A stretch of DNA of 64,000 nt from Holacanthus passer (lineage: Eukaryota > Chordata > Actinopteri > Pomacanthidae): positions 1,318,501-1,382,500 of the forward strand of contig JAFREQ010000065.1 of NCBI GenBank assembly GCA_025331565.1, written 5' to 3'. The stretch's first letter is position 1. Every line of letters starts with the position of its first letter. Shown here in pieces: positions 23,620 to 35,444 of this stretch. Below the pieces are notes generated by a model, which was not told the origin of the DNA, did no database searches, and saw only the letters and a list, made by a program, of their open reading frames with translations. A program made the position numbers and the translations under genes.

Positions 23620-24110
23620 TAACCTGAAGTTAATTTCTGTCACAAACGGCACAGCGGCCCTCATTACGACCCAGCGCTACTCTACCTCCACCAAATGACT
23701 CTATATCTGGCAACTGAGCCTCAAAGGTTAGCCCTGCGAAAAGGTCACAGCTCCCCGTGACATTTCCCTTGATGACTTATTTGGCCCTTTGTTTTTGATA
23801 AATATCAACTCGCTTGTTGTTGCCACTCGGAATTACTTACTCATTAAGCCATAAGATAATTTGTCCTAGCTTAAAACCGTTAATGAGGAAAACAGTCCTG
23901 TGATTCATCAAAGATGGAAACGAGCATGCTTGTTGACAGGGGCATGAAGCCATGTATGACTTTTGATAACTTCTGTCAAAAATGCAGGAATCTCACCAAC
24001 GTCAACCATCGATGTGCCATTTATGATGAACTGCAACTGGCACAAATATTAAAGTCACATTAATTAGAGCGGCTAACGGAAACATCAAGTGAAGAGGAAA
24101 TATATCAAAT
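23620..24110. promoter_or_regulatory. Candidate conserved noncoding block
   Basis: This is unique sequence with 'taatcattaacctgaagttaat' style homeodomain cores near 23612-23634, 'aaaggtcac' (nuclear-receptor half-site type) near 23740, and 'ttaattagagc' near 24059. It contains no repeat. The regulatory role is inferred from composition. Confidence 0.22.
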
Positions 24111-24960
24111 GCTAAGTACTCTAATAATCTTCCATTTGCTTTGTTTGGCTCGGGAGCAAAAATTTCTCGTGGCGCTCGCACCATCATCCATCACCGAGCA
24201 GCTGAAAATATGAGAGCGGCTGAGGTTGTTCCAACGGTACAAGCAGAGAGTTTTGAAAGTGAGAAATCTCAGTTCCTGGCTCGGTAGCAGCTGACTCACT
24301 GGTAATGATCAACAACCCTATCAAACCTTTCAGATATATCATGGTCATTTCTGCATCACGGGGCCTTAAAATCTTAGTTATTGCACCTTTAGCTATGTCA
24401 GGAGGCCCCATTACGTCTGCCAGTCGATGCTTATGCACATAAAATGCAGCTGCAAACTCACCTGGACAAACAGCGAGTCTATCTCTAAAGCAGAGGTGCA
24501 GGACCTGGCACAAGACCTGGCAGCTGATTGACCGTGGCCCGGCTGTGGTGAGGCCAAACACACCTCTGAGTTCTGAGTTGCAATTAACTTCACACAGAAG
24601 AAACCGGGTAAATCCAACAGATTCAATGATAACACAATGGGCAGTCAGTGACTTCTCCCAAAAATACAAATTTATAGTGGAAGAAATATAATTGAACCAG
24701 CACTAAAACTGTGAAATGTGTTAAATATTGCACATAAGTAAAGTTAATGAGCTGTGAAGTGGAGGTGAGTGAAGCCTCATCACGGCCTGCTGTACTCATC
24801 CAGTACCACAGACTCACCTGGAGCAAAGTATTGAGCCTCTGATAGCTCAGCATTAGCTTAGCAAGGCGCTGATGTGGTCGGGAAAATGGTGATACCCAAC
24901 CAGAGATCAGGGGAGACAAAACGTGTCGCAGCATCTGCAGTTTTCACTCCCGGCGACATT
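24111..24960. other. Unclassified sequence next to the gypsy fossil
   Basis: It holds minus-strand frames of 161 and 103 codons (24184-24669 and 24623-24934). They sit just downstream of the antisense gypsy fragment and might be further decayed element sequence, but I could not match a motif. Confidence 0.4.
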
Positions 24961-24961
24961 C

Positions 24962-25867
24962 TGCCCTGTGGATCGTAAACTGGGACCTGAGCGTTGTCTT
25001 CAAACCTGCTGTAGGAGGCCCAAGACCTGGTCCAGGCAACAGGACATCATCGAGACAGAGCAGTAGAGAACGGCAGTGCTAGTCTCTGAACATCCTGTCC
25101 ATCAGCAGCTGGAACATACTGGGAGTATTGCATGAGCCCCAAAGAATCCCCTGAATCTCAGAAAGGTCAAAGGAGGCGTAGAAATCAGTTTTCATTTCTC
25201 CCCGTTCTCTAACTGGGACCTGATGGTAAGTACTGGTCAAACCTATGGGCTTGTGATAGTGCATCCAAAAACCCAGTTCTTTGAAGGGGAAAGGCATCTG
25301 TGTGTATTTTGACATTTACAGTCTATAGCTCACAGTCTCAGGCTGCCGTCCTCTCTCTCTACAGAACTATAGGACAGGCATAAGAACTGCAGCCATGAAT
25401 ATGACCCTGAACACGTCAGAGTCAGAGGCGTTGAATTTGCCTGCACCTCTGCTAATAGGGACATTGTAAAGCTAGGGGGTGTCATATGTCACGAGGTTAA
25501 TACGAACCAGGTCCCAGTCAGAGGCTGCGAAAACTGACCTAACCTTTCTTTGGTCTGACTCTGAGAGAACAGATAAGTCCGTGGTCTCTTGGGAAGAAAG
25601 TGTAGCTGTAACACCAGTGGAGCCTGACTCATGTGCTGCAGCAGAGACTCCATCTGGCAAACTCACAATCTGAGCTTGACTCAAAAGTCAGATGGGGCGG
25701 CGGGGGTGTAGAACGACATATGTCTCACCGACATTTAGCGCTGGCACATACACAGCAGCACTGGTGACCGTTGCTGGTGAAATCAGCACACCCTCAGCGA
25801 GGCGCCGGCCGTCCTCAAGGGGCACCGTTCTCCTTTTTGGAATGAATGAACCAGTCATTTCTGTGCA
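24962..25867 (-). mobile_element. Ty3/gypsy retrotransposon pol fossil
   Basis: This is a truncated antisense LTR-retrotransposon fragment. Read down the minus strand, it gives the region before the polymerase (25867-25690, 'EGVLISPATV' and 'VYVPALNVG' type blocks), then the linker with 'LSESDQRKVRSVFA' (25684-25472), then the reverse transcriptase (25315-24962). The order is that of gypsy pol. No Gag, integrase, LTR pair or primer-binding site was found. It is a remnant with stops and frameshifts. Confidence 0.8.
25040..25315 (-). pseudogene. Gypsy reverse transcriptase remnant
   Basis: The frame contains 'GLTSTYHQVPVRE' (family: SGYHQVPV), 'LWGSCNTPSMFQ' (family: PFGLCNAPSTFQ) and, after one TAG stop at about 25079-25081, 'LLCLDDVLL' in the same frame. 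The catalytic YLDD/YVDD box is present as CLDD, with its aspartates at 25046-25051. The stop and the loss of the aromatic residue mean it cannot make active enzyme. The agreement of frame across the stop supports the identification. Confidence 0.85.
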
Positions 25868-26159
25868 GGATCAGCCATTTCTCTCCTGACTGGCAGCTCC
25901 TGTGTTGCCGCCAGGAGGCCGACTGCAGCAGCTCAGCCTCGGCTTTATGTGCCGCAGAGCCACGGGGGCAATGGAGTGTTGTCGCTGCCGTGCATGTGGT
26001 GTGTAGCCCCGCTGGCCGTGTTGTGGTCTCGCCCCTTCCTGTGCCACGGATTCATTGTGGCCTGCTGTTTGTTTTCAATTTCTCATTCCTTTGAGTCGAG
26101 CAAAAATATTCTAATCGAGCCACTCAGCAGAATGGCTCCGACAGCGGGATGTTTAGAGT
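25868..26159. other. Possible further decayed gypsy sequence
   Basis: GC-richer sequence continuing upstream on the element's strand. The translated minus strand shows no clear protease or zinc-knuckle motif, so I leave it unassigned. Confidence 0.35.
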
Positions 26160-26395
26160 AAAGATTAGAGACAAGGGATTTCTGGCTTAAATCCTTGCAC
26201 TGGGAGAAGTGATTCATACGCTCTTGTGCAAGGCACGTGTCCCCAAAGTGCTGCGGCGGAGCTGCTCAGTGGCCTCGAGCGCCGTAGACTGGTGGTGTGT
26301 AAGACTGTGGTTTTACTGAAGAGCTCAGAAGCGCGGTGCGTGTGTGAATGTGAAGCAGGGCGACGCTGGGAAACGAGAGTGCACACTCAGCAAAC
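26160..26395 (+). repeat. Fish interspersed repeat, SINE-like
   Basis: The words 'cttgtgcaaggcac', 'cgagcgccgtagactgg' and 'gcgtgtgtgaatgtga' occur in the order of a teleost repeat whose consensus reads 'caaggcactgaacccc...gggcgccgtag...gtgtgtgcact'. It is diverged, and the identification is from memory. Confidence 0.45.
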
Positions 26396-27418
26396 CCTCC
26401 AAGATTCATAAATATCATTGTGTTGGGGTGTTTAATTTTTGAGCCCGTGCTGCTCGATGCGGTTCCTCTGAGCCGCACTGGTGTTTGAATTGATGGTCTG
26501 AGAAAGCGTTTGTTTTTCATGCAGCAGATTAAAACCACACATCAAAACAGCGTAGGTCAAATCAAGGCTGTAACAGAACTGATGTCAGAACCAGTCGCAC
26601 TTAATTTAGCACTTTTTTTATCTCATACAGAGCTGCACTTGCTCTACGTTAGAAAAACAATACATGCTGTTGTCAGTTCTATGATACTCAATAAGCAATG
26701 AAAAATGAAAACATAAGCACATGACAAATTGCTGTCTAGACAGATAATAATAGGACAATTGGTACCATATCTCAATACACTGCACAATAGCTGCTTTCTT
26801 GATGAAACGATCAAATAATAAAACCTTATATTCTTATAACAGAAGCTATAATGATCTTGAATCGTCAGAGAAAACTGAAGCGATACAAACCTAAATGATT
26901 TGACTGACTGCTGAAAACATTTAGATCAGCATCCATTTTGCAGGCCACACTCACACTGATGTGTAATCACGCATGGGATTACACCATAATCACCATCTTA
27001 TTTATGACCCTCCCTCTCATACTACGGTTTAAGCGCAGCTCATACATCATTGACTTCTACGTATAGGTACATTTGAACGGGCTGTGTGGTGGTGAACATG
27101 CCGACGTGGAAGAAGGTGAACGCGTTGCTTTAATGTACAGGAACCCTCCATCGCGGTGCGTCTCTTTAAAGCATACGACATGGACCGTGAAGTGACAGTC
27201 TGTTATTGAGGCAGCCAGCTTCGTCCAGTTATGTGGTATCTAAGTATTTTACTGCGCCATAAATAATATTTAAGACGCCCTATTAATTTATGTTACGATC
27301 TGCTGTCAGGACAATTGCATACTGTCGTGAATCCATTTTAGAAGAAATCACATACCTCAAAAATGGCAGCATGTCAGGAACAGAGACGACCCACCTTCTT
27401 TAGTGCGCTTGAGTAATG
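26396..27418. other. Unique sequence, nothing recognised
   Basis: AT-rich with no gene-like structure. Confidence 0.6.
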
Positions 27419-27455
27419 AGCCATCCATCTATTTTCTATACCACTCATCCCCTCC
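27419..27455 (+). repeat. 'ccatccatctattttctataccact' repeat tip
   Basis: A short remnant of a very common fish repeat whose end reads 'ccatccattttctataccgcttatcc'. Only about 35 bases survive. Confidence 0.5.
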
Positions 27456-28610
27456 AGTGTTTGAACGTTTAGCTGAACTTATTTCCGGTTTAACAATCCT
27501 GCAGGACTTTGCTGTGGGAAGAAACTGGAACATGCAAAAAGGAAATCCACAAAGACGAAGGCGGATGTGTAAACGTGACACACCAAAACTCGACAGACAA
27601 AAGTCCAATGGCCACGTGATAATAACTGACGCAAATAAGTTATTCTTTCATTTCATATTTCAAGTTTCTTTACTTTCGCATTGCTGTCATCACCTTTTCT
27701 CAAATCCGAGCAAGGACTAGTATGTAATACTGGATTGGGTCTTGCTTGCTCTGCCTCTCTTCATGGACCTGAAATATTCAAACCTCTCTCTCTCCCTCTC
27801 TGTTCCATAAGTAGATATTAGACTATCTATATGTCTAACACAGTCTCATAGCAGTACTTATATTATATATTACAAACTAAAAGAGCATATGTTTATTTGA
27901 TTCGATAAATGCAATATTGCAAACAGAACAGATTTGAAGACTGCTACAAAACTCATAATTCCTCCTTTGAAAATCCTGCTGTTGTGCACAGGACTTCTGG
28001 AGCCGCTGGGATTTAATGAAAATGTTTAAGTTCCACATGCCTCCAGGAAAACAGTGGTGGAAGCAAAAACATGCTCGGCAGCCGCCTGCGCGCTTCTTTG
28101 AACAATAAATAGCCAGTGTTAACAGATTTTTTTTTTTCAAAAAGAGTCATTCAAGCGACTCGTGTATGACGGCGAACCTTGTTGTCAGAGTATGATGATG
28201 AACATGTTTGTCAAGGTTTAACAATGATGGATTTCAAGGTTGTGGGAAAAGTCTCTATTTCATAAAAGATGAATGAAAGATATACTATGAAATATATTCC
28301 ACAACTGGGAATTATATTTATAGTCTATATTTATATATTCTGAATGAAGCATTTCTCAAATAATTTATACACAGATGGGAAATAAATTAAAGGAAAAACC
28401 TGAATACATGAGTGGAGGAATGTAATGAAGGCAGATGCTTCCACTACATGGTTCGATTAAGCAATTTACATCCAGTCATGCTCTGTGGCATGTTTGAAAA
28501 TGCTGAGCAGGCCGAGATGATTCTGGAGAGAAAAAGATCTAACTTGACTTTGAAAGAGGGTTCATTGTTGAGCAATATCCACCAAGAGACCGATATAGGC
28601 CTGAAGGCTT
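27456..28610. other. Unique sequence, nothing recognised
   Basis: There is a CT-rich stretch near 27780-27805 and a T run near 28127. The last 200 bases could belong to the adjacent transposon but carry no motif that I can name. Confidence 0.5.
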
Positions 28611-29050
28611 GACCCCGACGGCGAGGGTGTCCGGTGGCCCTGTTTTGTTGTGGGGGATATTTCGGTGGCATAGTTTGGGTCCACTTGTCCCTTTAGAATG
28701 AAGGATCAATGCAAATTTATGCAAAGTTGTTCTGAGTGATCACCTTTATTTATATGATGAAACATTTCTATCCTGCTGGCAGTGAATAGTTTGATGAGTA
28801 TGAAAATGAAGAGACTCGTATGTTTTTTGGCTTTTGATCTCAACTCAACCTGTGCAAGATTTTTTGGAGATTTTCGGTCTCCAACACCGTCATCAAAGCA
28901 CAAAAGATAATAACTTATAATAATGTTCATCCCTCCAGTAGAGTTCAGAGACTGGTAGATTTAATGCTAAGGCACATTGACACACGCGGAGGCTCAACAC
29001 CTTAGAAAGACACTTCACGTTGGTTTTTCCTTTAATGTGTCGGTAATTTA
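28611..29050 (+). mobile_element. Tc1/mariner-type transposon fossil
   Basis: This is a decayed cut-and-paste element. Transposase pieces lie in order on the plus strand: 'GPVLLWGIFRWHSLGPLVPLE' from about 28639 with a TGA stop at 28699-28701, then 'RINANLCKVVLSDHLYL', then after a deletion 'VHPSSRVQRLVDLM' at 28924-28965, ending 'RGGSTP' and TAG at 29003-29005. The end matches the usual 'RRIEAVLAARGGPTPY' C-terminus. The segment that should hold the second catalytic Asp (DDNAP box) is deleted near 28780-28785. The downstream 'gttggtttttcctttaat' resembles the sequence before the terminal repeat. The element is inactive. Confidence 0.78.
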
Positions 29051-30119
29051 AACAGCATACGCTAATCCAGTGGCTCATAGAATAATAGTTCAAAAGTCCC
29101 TCTTGTATTTAAAGCTAAATCCACCTCTTAAAAAACAGAAATAAATAAATAAATAACTAAAGGCAGCAGCTGCACTTAAAAGCCCTTTAAGTGGTAGTGG
29201 TAGCTTTGCTTTAATGAAGTAATAAACCTCTTGACAGGGACAATAACACACAAGACAAAGCTCTACATTCTCTTAAATTAATAATTATCTATGAAACCCA
29301 TATTTAAAACACTGCAATAATAACTTTGATACACTGAAAACAAATATTACTGCCAATGGAAGAAAAAGCAAAATAATTCCCCTCATAAAAATCTTTAATA
29401 AGCGCTGAGAACAATACGGACTAACTGAAATCCAAAATGAAGCTTTACGGCCTCTTTCCAGCGAAAATCTTGACAAAACATTATAAATCAGGGGCATTGA
29501 CCTCAAAGTGCTGATAATGTGTTCCCCTGCTCTGAATCCATCCTTGTGAGGTTTGAGGACCTGGGGTGGAAAATGAATGTGATGAGCCACACTTTAAGTA
29601 TTTGGACATAAAACGGAGTCATTAGTTGTGGTCTCTGTCTCTGTGTCTCGGTCTGTGACAGACACGTGAAAGTCAAGGTTACATTATGATTAAGAGCCGC
29701 TCTCGGGCACAATGATCTTTTGAGTCAAAGTGTCTATTAAAGCTCAATGTTATATGACTGTTATTTATTATTATTAACTATTAAGAATGTCGTGAGTTCA
29801 TGAACAAACGTGATTGATTGGTTGATGAATATAAGCAATGAAATGATCGTCCCTTTCTCGTCTAGACATAGTTCAAGATTTCCTACCTGAGGCAAACTGG
29901 GGCTTGACTCCAGGGACTCAGGACGTACGTGACGACTCCAAGACAGAGGGTCTTTGTCAATTTGAATCATTTCCCAGTTCAATGATTGTCCCCTCAAGTC
30001 TTTGAGCAGCCTAAATATTTCCCACTTTATTACTCATAAAGCACTACCGATTGTATTACTCATATCTGGGCAGATTGGATTACGCAAAGCCCTGTGACTC
30101 TATCACTGTTGATTTCCCC
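29051..30119. other. Unique sequence, nothing recognised
   Basis: It contains a short AAAT tandem at about 29138-29155 and an ATT-rich run near 29761. No gene was seen. Confidence 0.6.
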
Positions 30120-30345
30120 CGAGGCCATAGAATGAACTTTAATGAATCTCCATTTTTACCAAAACCCTTGCTGTGAGGTGCCTTAATTCGACATGCCATG
30201 GGCAATAAATGAGTCAAAAGCCCAGACATCTCAAATGACTAAAGGTGGCAGGTTTTGACCCGAGTCAGTAATTTCTGATTAAGTTCCATCAAGACGAAGT
30301 CCTTAATCAAAAAAAATTGCCAAAAGAAATTTAAATATTTCAAGA
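30120..30345. promoter_or_regulatory. Candidate conserved noncoding element
   Basis: Unique sequence with 'cataaatgagtca'-like and 'cttaattcgacatgccatgg' words and no repeat similarity. The call is weak and based on composition and isolation. Confidence 0.2.
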
Positions 30346-33300
30346 ACTGACCCGGCGCATCGCTGAAGACCTGCAAGTGAGTTTGGTCGGCTTTGTTACA
30401 TTAGTGGACATTTAATGAGGCCAAGAAGTGTGCAGTCATTTTCAATCTGTTTAGTCGGTGCATCAGAGGAACACAGAGCAATGCATGCAGCATAATATGC
30501 ATCAAACTATAGGGCAATTTAAACACTCCTATACATGAGAATTCATTGTTATGTTTGTAGTTTCTCTGTAGCTTTTTTGCTGATTCTCTTCATGCAGCTG
30601 TTTGTTTCGGTGAGACACGCAAACATCTGCTCTTTTACTCACTCAGTGCATCTGTTGTGACCTTGGTTTCTGTCATTGACTGTGTACAATTTGAAGTTTT
30701 TGCTTCTGCAAAATAACCCAGTTAATATCACAACTGCTCAAAGTTTGGGCAAGGTTCAGGCCGTGTCTAAAAAGCATTTTCCCTTCAAATAAAAGCCTCA
30801 GTCAGGGTAGAAAACTTCTTCGCATTAGCTTGGCTTGTCAGACTTGAAGGCCAACTTATCCATCCCCCCTCAGTAGATTCCTACTTGTGTATCCACCACA
30901 TAATCCTTTCATTGTGGGGAAATTTATTCCTCTTACTTACTTATTCCGCTCACTTATTTGCATTTTCAGACTGTGCTCATTTCACGCTGTCCTCTAACAA
31001 ATGAGCATTTGCTTTGCACCACGTATTTGTGTCATACAATATTTATGTCTGGCACGAAGCTGCCGATCGCTGGAGGAAATTCCCAAGGTCCCCGGCAGCC
31101 ATCATTCGTTATCAAGCACATTTCCATCATACATGCACAGAAAGGAGGGATGTTTGTTGCATCTGTTCTGAAGACATGCGGCTTCCTGACCCTTTTGCTC
31201 CTTGTTGGTCACGGGGAGATTCGAGCTTTATTAGCGGCTCTGGTTATGAGACTTAGTCCTTTAAATGTAAAATGCAAATGTAGGAGTAGAAGAAATGAAA
31301 TCTAATCAAATAGACAGTGGTGACCTGACATTATTCTTCGACATGATGCAATATGGTTGCAATGAGATTCAAAATTCAGCATGTCTGACGCAGGGATTAA
31401 GTCAGCGCTGCGTGAACCATCAATAGCCGCTTCTCCGCTGACCTCCGCCGCGCTGGTTGCGTCTTAATTGGACGAGCTTGGATAAATGTTTGGTGCTAAA
31501 GTCGCAGACCAAAACCTCCAAATGATGTAGGTGTAGTACGTCCTTGATATGGTCAGCGTTTGTGGGTTATTCTTCTGACAGTTGAATTCGGGCTTGTGTT
31601 CGGGTGTTCACTCTGCGTCGCTGCACAAAGGACTGCAATATCAAATCCTGTTGGTAAATTCCACGCTTCCTAAAATATTTCACTGTCGGATGGCTGATGT
31701 CACAGACGGCCGTGCTTTCGTTAAGAATCAAATGGCTCAAGACGACTCTTCTTCAACAGCGGCGTTGTAAAAGCATGTTTGAGGGGAAGATTCCAGAAAG
31801 TATTAACAAGGACACCATCGAGCAAACAGCTGGAAACATTACAGAAAGCCTGGTTGGCGTCGGGTTGAGAGCAGATGTTGCAGGACTTCACTGCTGCACC
31901 ACTTCTTGTTCACGATGCTGAATCAGGTGGAAGACGAGGAAGGGAGGTTTGAGGTTGGTCTGTAGTTCTTAAGGATTCTTCTCATATGAATCTGTGGCGT
32001 CATAAGCCAATGTGTGTTAACCCATTCATTCAGCTGGAATACATACATACCATAATATACTTCAATGTGCATCTAATTGACATTGAAAGTATTATTTTCA
32101 GAGTGAATTAACAGTAGTGCAGTTCTTGTTGTAGTAGAAAACACTTGCACATTTCATACTTACAGTATGTTGTGATCTTATCCCAAGTACACTTTGTCTA
32201 TATTTATTTCAGCTTAGTATTTGTACTGCAGTTTGTCACTGTCAACAGTTTAAAGTGTTAAATTAAAAAGAAGATGCAGAGTTAATGGAAGACATTTTGA
32301 AATAGCCACCTTCACTCTTGTAAACAATATACAAGTGGACGTTCAATTATGATGCTTCTCTGCGGAGAATAATTCATTAGAGGCCACAAATGACTTTCAG
32401 GTACGCTGTTTGTCTCCTCAACTAGGAATGTAGATCTCCATTTTAAAAAAAAGGAGGGTCAAAAAGTCATTACTATGCTAATGCAATGCAAAGGCCAGAG
32501 GCAAGGAGGCAACAATTGATCTTGAAATTGACATGCTGTCACCATGACCGGTCCCTACTCCATTGAGATAAACAAATGCACTGCCTAAAAAAAGAATAAT
32601 CAATTCTGCATTCTCAGGCTCCAAAGTTGGTAAAATGATTATTTTCCATGAAGTTATCAGATTGAATTGAGGTGCCCTGGAAAAAAATGCAGCGACTATT
32701 CAAACTACAGGGAGGTTTCATATTTGCAAGGGTGGGCAGAGGATTGGAAAGACGGACGTCCTGAACAGTTAAAACATACAACGGTAACTATCTTTTTTAA
32801 ATTATTACTTTCTCTGAGGTCACTTCAGGTGTTGCATATCACAGCCAGAAGTAACTTATACTCTTATAATGCATCTTTATTTTGCCTACTGCTAATTGTC
32901 TTTTTCTCTAATGTGTCTGGCTTCAAGCTGTTTCAAGGTCACGATGATGGAGCCGCAATCTCCAGAGATGAAATTGAGAATTAAATATAGATAAAGTCAT
33001 TTTTGCATAAGAATTAAAAACTCCTCTTCATGTTTTGTGTCCTTTGCTTTTCAAACGAACGCGCATCAAAGATGATTCATTTAGACACGTGAACACAGGG
33101 TTGAATATATACATGAAGGTATCTTTTGGCGTGCGTCTTTGGCTTTGACAGGGATGCAACATAAAGTTAATTGGCTCTGTTGTTGACGAGAGCTTTAGCA
33201 AATTGTCGAAAATGTTATATTTAATGCAGCATGTACTTTTTTAAAAGATACTACAAACTATCAAAACAAATAATTTGAATATTCTGATTTTCAGAGCTTC

Positions 33301-33496
33301 ATGTCAAGAACTACATTTATAACTGAAATCACTTTTAGAACATGTACAATGTACTGGAGAGATCAGAATAAATACTTTGCCTTCTTCTCCATGTTTCACA
33401 TAACGTTAGCAAACTTAAGCACATCTATACTGAACAACCATTTCAATCACAAACATTTCAATCTCAGAAACCCTTTCCATCCACAGTAGAAAGGTT
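30346..33496. other. Unique interval with no recognised gene
   Basis: Overlapping plus-strand frames at 30958-31305 and 31014-31256 are open in two phases over the same DNA, which argues against either being coding. 31370-31520 has a CpG-rich patch that could be regulatory. No repeat was recognised. Confidence 0.5.
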
Positions 33497-33632
33497 CTGC
33501 AGGGGGCGCCCTGCAGGCCCGGGGGTTAAGGCACAGGACCATGAACCATAATGCTCCCTGTTTGCGTCTCGCTGGGAACCTTTGTTGCATGTCGGTTCCC
33601 ATTTCTCTCGCCTCTATTTTCCTTACCACATA
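33497..33632 (+). mobile_element. tRNA-derived SINE remnant
   Basis: The body reads 'gcgccctgcaggcccgggggttaaggca', matching a degraded A-box region of a fish SINE ('GCCCTGGTGGCCCAGTGGTTAAGGC'). It is followed by a decayed B box near 33563-33577 and the SINE-body words 'tgttgcatgtcg' and 'ttctctcgcctctattttcc', which match the usual 'GCTGCATGTCAT...CTCTCTCCTC...TTTCCT'. No intact Pol III promoter remains. The left edge contains a perfect palindrome (33497-33516). Confidence 0.65.
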
Positions 33633-35320
33633 AAGATGTTAACTTCCTTAAAAAGGAGATCCTTCTAGAAGTGCGAGGAAATTAAAGGCAGAAACTGATT
33701 CCATACAACTCTCTCCTTGTTAAGTCTAAACATCTGCAGCTGCATGAATTGTAAAACAGGTCATTGCTGCACAGGAACATGCCCGCTCAGCAAACGCTCC
33801 CTGGATACATAAAAAAACCAGCTAGAATATTCTACACAAGGGTTTTTGTGCATTTTTGTGCATTGAACGTTAACATGTTATTTGCAGCATAAGTGTTTCA
33901 TTCAGCCTGGAATCATTGCAAACATGCTGATGGTGGTTTCAGACTCAAACCCCTTGACATCGAACATTTCAACCAGCTATTAAACACCTTAAGAAAAATG
34001 CTGCCTTTAGATGTATTTTAATCAGCGTGTACATGTTGTGCTGTTGTCCTTAACTAACGCGCACCGTGTTGGGAGCTGTAATGGAAGGCAGGGGCACTTT
34101 GTGTAGTTGCTTGAGAAAGTGCTGGCTGAGAACAGGGAGAGGGGCCCTAATTAAAAAAATAAATGAATTAATAAGCGGATCGCCTATTCACAGATGGCTG
34201 AGAGCCTGCCATGCAAGATATCCCTGAGGATAGAAACTTGTCTTCGCTGCCAGGCAGATATTTGGCATTTTAAAAACTGTCAGCAAGCCTCATTTGCTCT
34301 CACGCCATCCTGCGCTCACATCCGTGGTCACATAACTGTGCAGCCCTGGCCGGCTTAAGGTAAGTCCTGCCTTCGCTGGGTGGAGGTGGAAGAAGCACAA
34401 ACAGTAGTTCGTGCCAGACGACTGTGAGACTCTCATCACAGTTTTAATGTTGCTGGGTGCAAATTAGCCATCAGCATCACGACATGTGAAGATTCAACAC
34501 ACAGCATCTGGACGGAAACATTCCTGAAGTGAGGTCAACGGTTTCTAATGATCTAATGATCAAATGTTATCGGTGCAGGTCTAAAGTGTCCAACACTTTC
34601 TCCTCAGCACATAATGACACATGTGATTGTTTCTTCAAAAGATAATCATTTATGTCACTGATGGACTCAAACAAGCCATATCTCTGATCACCCAATCCCA
34701 GCAGTCTTTGTTTTGGCTCAATAGCAGCCAAATGATTCCTGTGTAATTTTAACAGCTTAACTGATTATCTGTCTGTCGTTTGCTTCAGTCTGACACTAAT
34801 ATCTGACAGTGCATTGTCCTCGCCTCCGTGCTACCTGTTGTCAGGACACTGAAGCTGTATTTTCCAGCTGTCTGAAGAAATCGCCCGGCGTCACCTTAAA
34901 CTCGAACGACTGGCTGATTGATTTTCCCTCCGACCAATCGATGCGTTCCTATTCGTGCGGCCCTGGCAGACGCCGCGCAGTTGTTTTAAGGAAGCATTCG
35001 CCTCGAAATTGAAATTCTGTCATTATCCACTCAGCGTGATGTCAGTCGAATCTCCAGTGAAGTTTGTATGGCCTCTGATCACACAAGTCAAAGGATGATG
35101 AGTGATCTGAGAGGCTTTCACAGTTAATATTTAAACTCCTCATCTTCATAGTTGCACCAAGCCGACAAATGAAGATATTCTTGATGTTTTGTGCATTATT
35201 TTTGAGATATTCTCTCAAATTTCCAGCCAGACATCCAGTGTTCGGTTTGTTTGTTGCATCATCCACCAAAATCAAAATAAAGTTTTGTAGAATTGGACAA
35301 AGTTTGCAGTGACCCTGGAG
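33633..35320. other. Unique sequence, nothing recognised
   Basis: There is a short 'gatctaatgatc' repeat near 34550. No gene or known repeat was identified. Confidence 0.55.
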
Positions 35321-35444
35321 TTATCGGGATGTGTGGATTATCGGGATGTGTGGAGTTATCGGGATGTGTGGAATTATCGGGACGTGTGGAGTTATCGGGA
35401 TGTGTGGAGTTATCGGGATGTGTGGAGTTATCGGGATGTGTGGA
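35321..35444. repeat. 18-bp minisatellite, seven copies
   Basis: The unit TTATCGGGATGTGTGGAG is repeated seven times head to tail. The first and last units are 17 bp, one unit has GAC for GAT, and one ends GAA for GAG. Because 18 is a multiple of three, every frame of the array repeats as a six-residue unit (for example ELSGCV on plus, HPDNST on minus). Open frames here are therefore by-products, not evidence for a repeat protein. Confidence 0.97.

Noticed and set aside
31014..31256. Cys/His-rich frame resembling a zinc-binding protein
   Set aside because: A different frame is open over the same DNA, the Cys/His spacing fits no zinc-finger pattern, and there are no splice signals.
33526..33540. 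miR-124-like 'taaggcac' word
   Set aside because: Only eight bases match, no hairpin precursor surrounds it, and it belongs to the SINE A-box region.
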